DNA of 64,000 nucleotides from Novosphingobium sp. HII-3 (GCF_002916655.1 NZ_PPSM01000014.1:496001-560000), one strand, 5' to 3'; shown: positions 21,130-32,025, counted from the stretch's first letter. Notes: a model not told the origin generated them from the letters alone. Numbers and translations: made by a program.

Positions 21130-22091
21130 ACCGGCGTCTGATCCTCGCCCTTTCCCTCGCGCTCGCTTTCGCGGTTCCGCTTTCGCTGCTGGCAGGGCGG
21201 GTCTGGATTGCCCCTTTCTCCCCGATGACGGGCAATGCAGCGCTCATCCTCATGGAGCTGCGGCTGCCGCGCGCGGTGCTGGCGCTGGTCGTCGGCGCGG
21301 GGCTGGGCATCTCGGGTGCCGCGATGCAGGGATACCTGCGCAATCCGCTTGCCGACCCTGGCCTCTTCGGCATAGCGCCGGGCGCCGCTCTCGGCGCGGT
21401 TCTGAGCTTCTGGACGGGCTATGCCGCGTCGGTCTGGCTCCTGCCGGTGTTCGCGCTTGCGGGCGCAGCCGGGGCCATGGCACTGCTGGCGCTCGTCGCG
21501 GGGCGGCAGGCGGGGGTCGCGCTTTTCGCAATGGCCGGGCTGATGATCTCCAGCCTGGCGGGCGCGCTGACCAGTCTTGCCATCAGCCTCTCGCCCACGC
21601 CCTTCGCCATGGGCGAGATCGTCACCTGGCTGATGGGGGCGTTGACAGATCGGTCCTGGCGCGAGGTCCTGATCGCCGCGCCGCTGACCGCCGCCGGGAT
21701 GGCGCTCCTGCTGACCGCCGGGCGCGGGCTGGACGCGCTGACGCTGGGCGAGGCGGCTGCCCGCTCGCTGGGCGTGGAGCCGCGCAGGCAGCAGGCGCTG
21801 ATGATCGCCGGCGTCGGGCTGACGGTCGGCGCGGGCGTGGCGGTGGCGGGGATCATCGGTTTTGTCGGCCTTATTGTGCCGCATCTCGTACGGCCGCTGA
21901 CGGATCGCAGGCCGTCCTCGGTCCTGATGCCGAGCGCGCTGGCAGGCGCGCTGCTGCTGCTCGTGGCTGATGCCGGGTGCCGCATCCTCCCGCTGGCGGG
22001 AGGAGAACTGCGGCTCGGCATAGCGCTCAGCCTGCTGGGAGCGCCGTTCTTCCTCGGGCTGCTGCTGCGCATGCGCCGGGGGCTCGCATGA
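21126..22091 (+). CDS. btuC: Vitamin B12 ABC transporter permease
   Basis: A 321-residue FecCD/BtuC permease. The frame is open well upstream, but the ATG at 21126 overlaps the btuF stop as ATGA and begins the first membrane helix (RRLILALSLALAFAVPLSLLAG). Family landmarks are LRLPRAVLALVVGAGLGISGAAMQGYLRNPLADPGLFGI and the C-terminal IIGFVGLIVPHLVRPLTDRR coupling region. About ten transmembrane segments are expected. It forms the membrane channel for corrinoid import together with BtuD. Confidence 0.95.
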   Translation: MNRRLILALSLALAFAVPLSLLAGRVWIAPFSPMTGNAALILMELRLPRAVLALVVGAGLGISGAAMQGYLRNPLADPGLFGIAPGAALGAVLSFWTGYAASVWLLPVFALAGAAGAMALLALVAGRQAGVALFAMAGLMISSLAGALTSLAISLSPTPFAMGEIVTWLMGALTDRSWREVLIAAPLTAAGMALLLTAGRGLDALTLGEAAARSLGVEPRRQQALMIAGVGLTVGAGVAVAGIIGFVGLIVPHLVRPLTDRRPSSVLMPSALAGALLLLVADAGCRILPLAGGELRLGIALSLLGAPFFLGLLLRMRRGLA

Positions 22092-22834
22092 GCGCGGACC
22101 TGCGGGCAACCGATCTCAGCCTCGGCACCCGGCTCAAGGGCGTGACAGTGGCGTTGCGGTCCGGAGAGGTCACGGCGATCTGCGGACCGAACGGGGCGGG
22201 CAAGTCGACGTTGTTGTCCTGCCTGGCGGGGCTGACCGTGTCCGATGCCGGAGCCGTCACGCTGGAGGGTGAGGCGCTGTCCGCGCTCCCGGCGCGCAGG
22301 CGCGCACAGGCGATCGGCTACCTGCCGCAGGGGCCCGAGGTTGCCTGGGATGTCACCGTGGACGTGCTCGTGGCGTTGGGGCGTCTGCCTTGGCAGGACG
22401 CGTCCTCGCCGCAGGGGCAGGCCGCGGTGGAAGCGGCGATCGCGACGATGGACCTTCAGCCGCTGCGGACGAGGCCAGTCTCCCGCCTCTCGGGGGGCGA
22501 GCGGGCAAGGGCGCTCATGGCCCGGGTGCTCGCCACGCAGCCCCGCTGGCTGCTGGCGGACGAACCGCTCGCCAGTCTCGACGTTGGCCAAGCGCTGGCC
22601 CTGATGAAGCGGCTGAGGGAGCAGGCGGACGCCGGGCGCGGGGTGGTCCTGGTCCTGCACGACCTGGCGACGGCGATGAACCACGCCGACCGCGTGATCG
22701 TGCTGAAAGACGGACGGCTCGCCACGGATGGCGAGCCGGACCAGTCACTTGCCGCCGACATCATCGGCGCAGTCTGGGGATGCGAGGCGCGATGGCTGGG
22801 CGAGCCCGGAACCCGGGCGCTCTCGGTAAGTTAG
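22088..22834 (+). CDS. btuD: Vitamin B12 ABC transporter ATPase
   Basis: A 248-residue ABC ATPase. Walker A is GPNGAGKST, the Q-loop region is GYLPQGPEVAW, the signature is RLSGGERARA, Walker B is WLLADEPLASLD, and the switch histidine is in VLHDLATAMNHADRV. Start ATG at 22088 overlaps the btuC stop (ATGA). It is the last gene of btuBFCD; no cobalamin biosynthesis or salvage gene is in the operon, so the cluster serves uptake only. Confidence 0.95.
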   Translation: MSADLRATDLSLGTRLKGVTVALRSGEVTAICGPNGAGKSTLLSCLAGLTVSDAGAVTLEGEALSALPARRRAQAIGYLPQGPEVAWDVTVDVLVALGRLPWQDASSPQGQAAVEAAIATMDLQPLRTRPVSRLSGGERARALMARVLATQPRWLLADEPLASLDVGQALALMKRLREQADAGRGVVLVLHDLATAMNHADRVIVLKDGRLATDGEPDQSLAADIIGAVWGCEARWLGEPGTRALSVS

Positions 22835-22837
22835 CGG

Positions 22838-22996
22838 TCAGGAGGGAACGAAGCGTCCTTTTGACCAGACCCGCATCGGATTTTCGCGGTGGTCGGTCTG
22901 GCGCTGGTGCTCTTCGCGCTGGCGGTCGAGGATCAACGATCCGGTTCCGCGTGCAAAGCGGCTGCGACGGAAGGGGATTTCGGCTCCGATGGTCAT
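22838..22996 (-). CDS. Small basic hypothetical protein (52 aa)
   Basis: A 52-residue protein beginning MTIGAEIPFRRSRFARG and ending MRVWSKGRFVPS. The start at 22996 is supported by AGAGGAGAG, with GGAG seven bases upstream of ATG. It is arginine rich with a central acidic/polar stretch (DRQREEHQRQTDHREN). Its stop lies 4 bases from the convergent btuD stop, a tight packing expected of a real gene. I recall similar small proteins in sphingomonads, without a known function, but cannot verify this here. Confidence 0.6.
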   Translation of the reverse strand: MTIGAEIPFRRSRFARGTGSLILDRQREEHQRQTDHRENPMRVWSKGRFVPS

Positions 22997-23044
22997 TGTC
23001 ACTCTCCTCTGGAGAGGCAACGACGCACGGCCCCCCGGGGTTCC

Positions 23045-23617
23045 CTAGCGCGTGCCCACGCCCCGCTCGAACTGCGCCTGCAGATTGGCGAGCGTGCGGG
23101 GCGCTATCGGAGGGAGGGCGCGTGCCGGCTTTCCCTTGCGCAGCGCGGCGCGGTCCTTTTCATCCGGCTCGACCACGCGCACCCGCACGGCCGCCTTGCC
23201 GCGATGTCGCACGCCGAGCAGTTCCGCCGCGCCGCGCGAAAGGTCAATGATGCGGGCGCTCTCTCCGAAAGGCCCACGATCGTTCACACGCACGACGATG
23301 CGCCGGCCGGTGTCGAGTGCGGTGACTTCCACGTAGGTGGGAAGAGGAAGGGTCTTGTGCGCGCCCGTAATCCACGAGGGACGAAAGCGCTCGCCATTGG
23401 CCACCTGGTTGCCGCTCTCGGAGCCGTACCATGTGGCATAGCCCAGCATGTCGTAAGCGGGCTGGGCGGCAGGCGTGTACGTGGTGCCGCGCACTTTATA
23501 GGGCGGGCCGATCCGCACCGGCACGTCGCTCACCGGGCGGTAGCGCGTTCCGCCGCCGCAGGCGGCGAGGAGGGCAGCGAGTGCGACGACGAGGGCGCTT
23601 CGGAATGGACCGGGCAT
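23045..23617 (-). CDS. rlpA: RlpA-family lipoprotein (DPBB domain)
   Basis: A 190-residue lipoprotein with signal ending LLAACGGG. The start is at the ATG at 23617; the frame is open further upstream but without a signal. The double-psi beta-barrel domain spans about residues 60-150: MLGYATWYGSESGNQVANGERF, then GRRIVVRVNDRGPFGESARIIDLSRGAAELLG. The aspartate in NDRGPF is the conserved catalytic/structural residue in septal ring lytic transglycosylases. No SPOR domain is present, so septal targeting by denuded glycan is unlikely. A second protein of this family is at 31499-31951. Confidence 0.85.
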   Translation of the reverse strand: MPGPFRSALVVALAALLAACGGGTRYRPVSDVPVRIGPPYKVRGTTYTPAAQPAYDMLGYATWYGSESGNQVANGERFRPSWITGAHKTLPLPTYVEVTALDTGRRIVVRVNDRGPFGESARIIDLSRGAAELLGVRHRGKAAVRVRVVEPDEKDRAALRKGKPARALPPIAPRTLANLQAQFERGVGTR

Positions 23618-23744
23618 GGCTGCGAGCCTAGCGCCCGGGCGAGGCGGCTCCAACGCGCCTTTGCCCACTTTCCACAAGGGTGCGCGGAACCCGCATCGCG
23701 TGCAGCCGGTTCTGCCCTACCGGACCTGCAAGTACGGAGCCACG

Positions 23745-25292
23745 ATGCCCACTATCCTCGAGACCATGACGGTTGCCGCGCGCGATCGGGCGCGCATGGC
23801 GGAAGTCAGCACCATCATCGGGCGCTTCGGTCTGGATTCGCTTCTCGCGCGGCTGGGGCTTGGCGGCGAGGCGCGCGAGGATGCCGATCTCCCCACCCGC
23901 ACCCGCCGGGCCCTTGAAGCGCTGGGGCCGACATACGTGAAGCTCGGCCAGATCCTTGCCACCCGGCGCGATCTGCTGACGGATGAGTGGATCACTGCCT
24001 TCGAGCACCTGCAGAGCAACGCGCCCCGTCTGCCGTTCGATCAGCTGCGACCGGTCGTGGAAGCCGCACTGGGCGAGCCGCCGGAAGCGGCCTTCGCTCG
24101 CTTCGACGTCGAACCCTTGGCTGCGGCCTCCATCGCGCAGGTCCACCGGGCGGTCCTGCACGACGGCACGGAGGTTGTAGTGAAGATCCGCCGCCCCGGT
24201 ATTCGCAAGGCGATGGAAGCGGACCTTCGGCTGCTGCGCCATCTCGCCGTCCTCGTGGAGGAACGCAGCGCAATGGCGCGGCGTATGATGCCGTCTGCCA
24301 TGATCGAGCAGTTGGGGCGCGAGATCCTCGACGAACTGAACTTCACGAATGAAGGCCGCAACGCGGACATGCTGCGCGCCGACCTTGCCACCATGCCGGA
24401 AGCGGTGGTGCCGCGCATTCATTGGCAGCACACCAGCGACGCCGTTCTGGTGATGGATTACATCGTCGGCGTACCCCCACGCGATCCGGTCGCGTTGCGC
24501 GACAGGGGCATCGATCCTTCGGTCATCGCCGATATCGGTGCGCGCATGGTGCTGGAAATGGTACTGGTCAACGGGCGCTTCCATGCCGATCCTCACCCCG
24601 GCAACATGCTTTGCCTGCCGCCCGGCCAGCGTGGGACGGGAGAATCCGCTGGGGCAGGCGCGGGCGAACGGCTGGCGCTGCTGGACCTCGGTTCGGTCGG
24701 GTTCGTCAGCCCGCGTCGCCAGCATGAGTTCCTCACTTTCATCCTCTCGCTGCGCAACAACGACCCTGCTGGCGTGGCGGACATGCTGGCGCTCTGGTCC
24801 CAGGCCGGGGAAGTCCCGCGCGAGCGGTTGCTGACGGCGTCGGAGCGCCTCGTCGCGCGGCACGGCAGCGGCGCTCTGGTGCTGAACGCGATGGTGGCGG
24901 ATTTCTTCCCGTTGCTGCGCAAGGAAGGCCTGATCCTGCCGCCCGATCTCGTGCTCATCTTCAAGGCCATGGTGACGATGGACGGCGTCCTGTCCGCCAT
25001 CGCGCCTGACTTCGACCTCTCCAAGGCGCTGACGGCGCTGCGTGGCCGGCTCGTCTCCGCACGGCTGACCCGGCTGGCCGAGCCGGAGCGCCTGGAGGCG
25101 CTGTTCCTCGAAGTGTCGCGGCTGTCAGCCGATGCACCGCGGCTCATGCGGGCCGCCACCGCGCGGCTGGAACAGCGTGATCCGCCGACGCAGAGCGACG
25201 GGACGGCGCGTGCCATCCGTCATGCGGGGACCTTCGTGGGGGCTGCCATCGTGCTGCACGCGGTCGCGTCGCTGCTCGTGGCTTTGATGTAG
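23745..25292 (+). CDS. ubiB: ABC1/UbiB-family atypical kinase
   Basis: A 515-residue membrane-associated kinase-like protein required for ubiquinone synthesis in many proteobacteria. KxGQ motif at residues 65-69 (VKLGQ), Ala-rich loop AAASIAQVHRA, ion-binding catalytic loop FHADPHPGNM, and DLGSVG in place of DFG. The C-terminus has a hydrophobic segment (GTFVGAAIVLHAVASLLVALM) that could anchor it in the inner membrane. ATG at 23745 has GGAG five bases upstream; the open frame extends to 23616 but overlaps the divergent rlpA start. It is not next to other ubi genes, so it may be a paralogue rather than the main UbiB. Confidence 0.88.
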   Translation: MPTILETMTVAARDRARMAEVSTIIGRFGLDSLLARLGLGGEAREDADLPTRTRRALEALGPTYVKLGQILATRRDLLTDEWITAFEHLQSNAPRLPFDQLRPVVEAALGEPPEAAFARFDVEPLAAASIAQVHRAVLHDGTEVVVKIRRPGIRKAMEADLRLLRHLAVLVEERSAMARRMMPSAMIEQLGREILDELNFTNEGRNADMLRADLATMPEAVVPRIHWQHTSDAVLVMDYIVGVPPRDPVALRDRGIDPSVIADIGARMVLEMVLVNGRFHADPHPGNMLCLPPGQRGTGESAGAGAGERLALLDLGSVGFVSPRRQHEFLTFILSLRNNDPAGVADMLALWSQAGEVPRERLLTASERLVARHGSGALVLNAMVADFFPLLRKEGLILPPDLVLIFKAMVTMDGVLSAIAPDFDLSKALTALRGRLVSARLTRLAEPERLEALFLEVSRLSADAPRLMRAATARLEQRDPPTQSDGTARAIRHAGTFVGAAIVLHAVASLLVALM

Positions 25293-25318
25293 GAGAGGTT
25301 GCCGGCGGCGGGCCGCGC

Positions 25319-25693
25319 TTAACGGGCGCAGCGGTTGTAGTTCCCGGCGTTGCAGGCGGCGACGTCCTTGCGCCAGGCGCGCATGTCGCGCTCGTACTGG
25401 CGGCGCTGCGCCGCATAGTCCGCCTGGCCCTCCTCGTACGCGCGCCTGTCCCGTGCGTAGCGGCTGCCGCTGTCCCGGGCCGCCTCGTGATCGCGCCACC
25501 CTTGCGCATAGCCGGCATCGCGACGGCGCACGTAATCCAGTTGCTCCCGGTTGAGGCGGCGGATCGTGGCGGCGTCCTTGGCGATCGCTTCCGGGGTCAT
25601 CGCCGCATCGCGGGGATCATCCGCGAACAGCGGCGCCGGAATACTCATGCACGTGACAAGGGCCAGAGCCAGAACCGAACGCGCAACCCGCAT
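25319..25693 (-). CDS. Secreted helical hypothetical protein, W...C...C tail (copy A)
   Basis: A 124-residue protein with a signal peptide (MRVARSVLALALVTCMSIPAPLFA) and a strongly charged helical mature part (DAATIRRLNREQLDYVRRRDAGYAQGWRDHE..., then DYAAQRRQYERDMRAWRKD). It ends VAACNAGNYNRCAR, two cysteines eight residues apart that could form a small disulfide loop. No family recognised. Copy B at 25829-26254 has the same layout. Probably periplasmic. Confidence 0.65.
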   Translation of the reverse strand: MRVARSVLALALVTCMSIPAPLFADDPRDAAMTPEAIAKDAATIRRLNREQLDYVRRRDAGYAQGWRDHEAARDSGSRYARDRRAYEEGQADYAAQRRQYERDMRAWRKDVAACNAGNYNRCAR

Positions 25694-25828
25694 GAACCGC
25701 CACCCTCATCAATCTGACGAGGTGCGTTTGCCTCTTTGGGGTGGCGGTTGCAAAGCGGATGCGACGAGCGGTTCATCGCAAAAGCAGGCGGGCCTCGCGA
25801 TTCGAGGCCCGGAGCCGGGCGACGGGCC

Positions 25829-26254
25829 TCAGCGGGTGGTGCCGGGTACGGCGGGTTCGGGGGGGCACTTTACCGCATCGCCGTCCCAGCAGGCCTTGGT
25901 GCGCACCTCCCACTGGTCGCGGCTGGCGCGGTAGGCTCCGACTGCCTCATCGTGCGCCTGCAGCGTGTTCGCGTAAGCCTGTGTGTCGCGGCGGACCTTC
26001 ATCTCGTTAAGGGCAACCGCGGCTTCGTGCTGCGCCTCGCTCGCGGAATTTGCTGCGACCTGCCGCTGTGCCGCTTCGGCCTGCTGCGCGTTCAGGATAC
26101 GGCGTTTCTCTTCGGGGTTGCCCGGTTCGGGCCGGCTTGATGCGGGTGCGTCTACCGTCTGAGCGGTTGTTCGCGCGGTCGGCTCCTGCGCCGTGGCGGG
26201 CACGGTCAGGGCGAGGGCTGCAAGAGTGGCAGCGAGGCTGGGGATCGGGCGCAT
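25829..26254 (-). CDS. Secreted helical hypothetical protein, W...C...C tail (copy B)
   Basis: A 141-residue protein with a signal peptide ending ATAQ, a Pro/Ser linker, and a helical part (EEKRRILNAQQAEAAQRQVAANSASEAQHE). Its tail RASRDQWEVRTKACWDGDAVKCPP repeats the pattern seen in copy A (WRKDVAACNAGNYNRC): Tyr/Asp-rich helix, Trp, then two cysteines eight residues apart. No family recognised. The two genes are 135 bases apart and read in the same direction, with copy B upstream in transcription. Confidence 0.65.
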   Translation of the reverse strand: MRPIPSLAATLAALALTVPATAQEPTARTTAQTVDAPASSRPEPGNPEEKRRILNAQQAEAAQRQVAANSASEAQHEAAVALNEMKVRRDTQAYANTLQAHDEAVGAYRASRDQWEVRTKACWDGDAVKCPPEPAVPGTTR

Positions 26255-26486
26255 GGCTTTCTCCTGTGTCGTTGGCCAAGGGTTCGTAGCGGGACGAACG
26301 CCCGGGAGCCGGCCGGTATCCGCTGGGCAACCGCTTCACCCTCTCAGCCGTTGCTGACGAACGACGAGGCGCCGCGTGCCCCCCGCATTACCGCCGCCGC
26401 CAAATTTCCATTTCCCCGCCGTCCCTTGCCTTGACCTGCGTAGATCCCATCTAAGCGAAAACCCGCGAAGCGCCCTTGATGGCCGC

Positions 26487-26501
26487 GAACAAATCTGGAA
26501 C
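26487..26501 (-). promoter_or_regulatory. SOS (LexA) box of uvrA
   Basis: GAAC-AAATCTG-GAAC, the reverse complement of the alphaproteobacterial LexA box GTTC-N7-GTTC. It ends 11 bases upstream of the uvrA ATG, a position from which bound LexA would block transcription or initiation. Confidence 0.85.
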
Positions 26502-26512
26502 ACAGCCTTCCC

Positions 26513-29416
<2,904 letters not shown>

Positions 29417-29418
29417 CG

Positions 29419-29973
29419 GTGGACGGTTGGCGCGCGTCGTTTGAGAACGCCCTTCGCGTCCTCGCGCGCATCAGCCGTGCCATGGACGAAGCTGGCCATC
29501 GCCCGCCGATCCTCGTTGGCGGCGCGGCGGTCGAGATCTACACCGGCGGGCAAGTCACTACCGGCGATTTTGACTTGTCCTGCGGGCGGCAGGATCTGCT
29601 GGAAGACGAGTTCGTCCGCTTCGGCTTTCAGCGCCCCACCGGCGCAGGCAAAGCCACGCGCGGCTGGGTCCACCCCGAACTCGGTCTCGGGTTCGAGGTC
29701 GTGTCCGATACTTTGCTCGACGGTATGGCCGACCGTGCAATGATCCGCGTTCTGGAACTTGATGTGGATGGCGCCGTCGCCATAATCGCCCCCGAGGACA
29801 TCATCGCCGACCGCATGGGCCAGTACGCTTCGGGCAGCGCTCCGGAGATGCTCGGGCAGGCTAGGGCGCTCTACCGCCTTTGCGAGAGCCTCGATATCAC
29901 GTATATGGAACGAAGGATTTCAGAGGAAACTTCTGGCAGTCATGGCCTTCAAGACCTTGCAGACGAAGCGTGA
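29419..29973 (+). CDS. Nucleotidyltransferase-fold protein, possible toxin component
   Basis: A 184-residue protein starting with GTG two bases after the uvrA stop. It has the nucleotidyltransferase signature GG-x-x...D-x-D in VGGAAVEIYTGGQVTTGDFDL, a candidate third acidic position in LGFEVVSD, and PEDIIADRMGQYASGS, which resembles the conserved segment of AbiEii/DUF6036-type proteins. Such proteins are often toxin partners that modify tRNA or other molecules, or stand-alone enzymes of unknown role. It overlaps the next small gene by 32 bases. Family by motif only; toxin role is inference. Confidence 0.65.
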   Translation: MDGWRASFENALRVLARISRAMDEAGHRPPILVGGAAVEIYTGGQVTTGDFDLSCGRQDLLEDEFVRFGFQRPTGAGKATRGWVHPELGLGFEVVSDTLLDGMADRAMIRVLELDVDGAVAIIAPEDIIADRMGQYASGSAPEMLGQARALYRLCESLDITYMERRISEETSGSHGLQDLADEA

Positions 29974-30124
29974 GCCGCTGACGCTTGAAGCGTTGGCGAA
30001 GAGCATCGCCCGCCGCCGCGCAGCTGCGTCTGAAATCATTGTTCCCCGCAACAGCGGCAAACGCCGCACGGCCTCCAAGCAGGCGCTGCTCGATGCGATC
30101 GCCAAAACGGGTACGAAGTGGTAA
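29942..30124 (+). CDS. Small basic protein overlapping the nucleotidyltransferase gene
   Basis: A 60-residue protein starting inside the preceding gene (32-base overlap, different frame). It is very basic (KTLQTKREPLTLEALAKSIARRRAA, NSGKRRTASKQALLDAIAKTGTKW). The first half reads like a short HTH-like or antitoxin-type helix pair. No good ribosome binding site is visible, so translation probably depends on coupling to the upstream frame. The pair could be a toxin-antitoxin module, with the unusual order of toxin first. The existence of this gene is less certain than that of its partner. Confidence 0.45.
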   Translation: MAFKTLQTKREPLTLEALAKSIARRRAAASEIIVPRNSGKRRTASKQALLDAIAKTGTKW

Positions 30125-30234
30125 CCCGCGTCTTGCAGGTATTGACGATGGACGCAATTTTGCGGCGGTCGGCTTTTCCCCACACCCATAACTTTCCTAC
30201 AGCCCCCAAGATGCGATAACTGAACCGTTCACCT

Positions 30235-30259
30235 CGACGCAGCCGTTCGGGCTGCGTCG
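30235..30259 (+). terminator. Hairpin downstream of the uvrA unit
   Basis: Perfect 10-bp stem CGACGCAGCC / GGCTGCGTCG with a 5-base loop (GTTCG). No T-run follows, so it is a candidate terminator or 5' structure of the next gene, which starts 37 bases later. Confidence 0.5.
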
Positions 30260-30296
30260 TGGCCATTCGTGGCATTCCTCTTGCGCGAGGTGGACG

Positions 30297-31478
30297 ATGA
30301 CAGACTTTTCTTCAGACTTCGGGGCTGACGGTGAGGCCGGGAAGGCGCCTGCGGCCCCCCGCTTCGGCCGCGGCTGGATTCCCGAAGCTCGCGACATCGG
30401 CATCCCGGGCGATCCGGCGAGTGCGGACACCGCCTCGAGCACTACGGAAAAGCCCTGGCAGCGCGTGGGCGATGGCCCTCGCATTTCCTCTTCCTTTTCG
30501 AAATCCGGTGATCCCCACGTCCCTCACACCGCCTGGGATGCCTCCCGCAAGGTTCGGTTCCTGCACCACCTGTCCGAAAAGGGGGATGTCAGCGCGGCTT
30601 GCGCGCGGGTGGGGATGAGCCGGACGTCGGCTTATCTCCTGCGCCGGCGGGATGCGGCGTTTGCGGCGGGGTGGGAGGCGGCTCTGGTGCTGGCCCGGCG
30701 CCATGTCGAGGAAGTGCTGGCGACGCGCGCTCTGGATGGTGTGGAGGAGGCGGTGTGGTTCCGGGGCGAGTTGGTCGGCAGCCGCCGGCGCTACGACACG
30801 CGGCTTCTTCTTGCGCATCTTGCACGGCTGGACCGCGTGGCCGAGGAGACGGCGGATCACGCGGGCCGGTTCGACGAGGCGCTGGCGTTGGTGGCGGGGG
30901 AGCGGGCGGCTCTGGATGACGATGACGATGGAGCGGCTGGCGGCGAGCGGGCGGGTGCCATGCCGCTCGGGCGCTCGGCGTATGTGGCGGAGGGGGATCG
31001 CGCTTTCGTCGCGGCGAACGAGGCGTGGCTCGACGAGGTAGAGGCGATCGACGGCGCTTTCGAGGCGGAGCATGGCTTCGAGCCGGCGAGCGAGGATCAT
31101 GATCGCCGTCCGGACGTGCCGGAGCCGGTCTACCCGCCTCGGCCCAGCCGTTCCGTTCATCGTTCGGCGCGGGCGACGCGGTGGGATGGCTGGCAGGCCC
31201 GCGCCGTGAGCCGGGTCGATGCGGAACTTGCGGGGGAGATCGAGTACAAGTCGCTCGAGGGGTTGCCTCAGGACCGTGTAAACCGGGTAAACTTGTCCGT
31301 TGGTCGACAGCGCGGCACGGACCGGCAAAATGAGGCGGGGGCCGGGAACGCTCCCGCCGTCTCGCTGTTATTCGATGTGAAGGCCGGCGCGGCGCTTCCC
31401 CCACCCCCTCCCAGCTGCGCCGGCCGACCCTTTCTCCCGAAAATCAGGATCTTGGACGAAGCCTCACGGGGGGTGTGA
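30297..31478 (+). CDS. HTH domain protein (terminase-small-subunit-like)
   Basis: A 393-residue protein with a central helix-turn-helix (KVRFLHHLSEKGDVSAACARVGMSRTSAYLLRRRDAAFAAGWEAAL, about residues 84-130) followed by WFRGELVGSRRRYDTRLLLAHLARLDR. This arrangement recalls phage terminase small subunits and a group of sphingomonad HTH proteins. The N- and C-terminal thirds are low-complexity and charged. No phage gene is nearby, so it is probably a resident DNA-binding protein. Near its end the DNA contains the 22-base element also found at 35509-35530. Confidence 0.6.
   Translation: MTDFSSDFGADGEAGKAPAAPRFGRGWIPEARDIGIPGDPASADTASSTTEKPWQRVGDGPRISSSFSKSGDPHVPHTAWDASRKVRFLHHLSEKGDVSAACARVGMSRTSAYLLRRRDAAFAAGWEAALVLARRHVEEVLATRALDGVEEAVWFRGELVGSRRRYDTRLLLAHLARLDRVAEETADHAGRFDEALALVAGERAALDDDDDGAAGGERAGAMPLGRSAYVAEGDRAFVAANEAWLDEVEAIDGAFEAEHGFEPASEDHDRRPDVPEPVYPPRPSRSVHRSARATRWDGWQARAVSRVDAELAGEIEYKSLEGLPQDRVNRVNLSVGRQRGTDRQNEAGAGNAPAVSLLFDVKAGAALPPPPPSCAGRPFLPKIRILDEASRGV
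31271..31292 (+). repeat. Copy 1 of a dispersed GTGTAAACCG element
   Basis: GGACCGTGTAAACCG followed by GGTAAAC, inside the HTH gene where it encodes DRVNRVN. It matches the element at 35509-35530 at 21 of 22 positions. Confidence 0.7.
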
Positions 31479-31498
31479 CGGTACGCTGGCGCGCTGGC

Positions 31499-31951
31499 TC
31501 AGTCGGCCAGGACGGCGAGTTCCACGCGGCCACTGCCGGCGCGGGCAATGCCGATCTCCTCGGCCGCGGCGTCCGAAAGGTCGATCACGCGGTTGCCGTG
31601 GAAGGGGCCGCGATCGTTTATGGTGACGACGACGGACTCGCCGCTGCGTGGGTTAGTCACCTGGACCCGGGTGCCGAAGGGCAGCGTGCGGTGCGCGGCG
31701 GTGAGGGCATCCGGCGCGTAGCGTGCGCCGCTGGCGGTGCGGGCGCCCTTCAGATGGCGGCCATAATAGCTGGCGACGCCGCCTGCGATAGGCTCGAACT
31801 CGGGCTTTTTGGCAATTTGGGGAACTTCTGCAGCCACGATGGCGTTGACGCCAACGATAGGAACGACCGGGGCTTCTGCCTGGGCGGGTCCTGCAAACGG
31901 CAGGATCACGGCGGCGCACAGCGCCAGCATTCCGGTCGATCGTACTTGCAA
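31499..31951 (-). CDS. RlpA-like secreted protein (DPBB domain)
   Basis: A 150-residue protein with a cleavable signal (MLALCAAVILPFAGPAQA) and a double-psi beta-barrel covering most of the mature part: GVASYYGRHLKGARTASGARYAPDALTAAHRTLPFGTRVQV, then VVVTINDRGPFHGNRVIDLSDAAAEEIG. It has the conserved NDRGPF aspartate and lacks a lipobox and SPOR domain. It is the second RlpA-like gene here (the other is at 23045-23617). Likely a periplasmic peptidoglycan glycan-strand lytic enzyme. It lies downstream of argG on the same strand, separated by a hairpin. Confidence 0.85.
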   Translation of the reverse strand: MQVRSTGMLALCAAVILPFAGPAQAEAPVVPIVGVNAIVAAEVPQIAKKPEFEPIAGGVASYYGRHLKGARTASGARYAPDALTAAHRTLPFGTRVQVTNPRSGESVVVTINDRGPFHGNRVIDLSDAAAEEIGIARAGSGRVELAVLAD

Positions 31952-32025
31952 AACCTACCCCGCTTCGTCGTTGACGGTGCGAGGAGTCCTAACGGTGCGG
32001 CCTTTCCAAGGCCACCCATGTGAAA

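Noticed and set aside
30297..31478. Prophage remnant
   Set aside because: Only one terminase-like HTH gene; no integrase, attachment site, structural gene or tRNA junction was seen.
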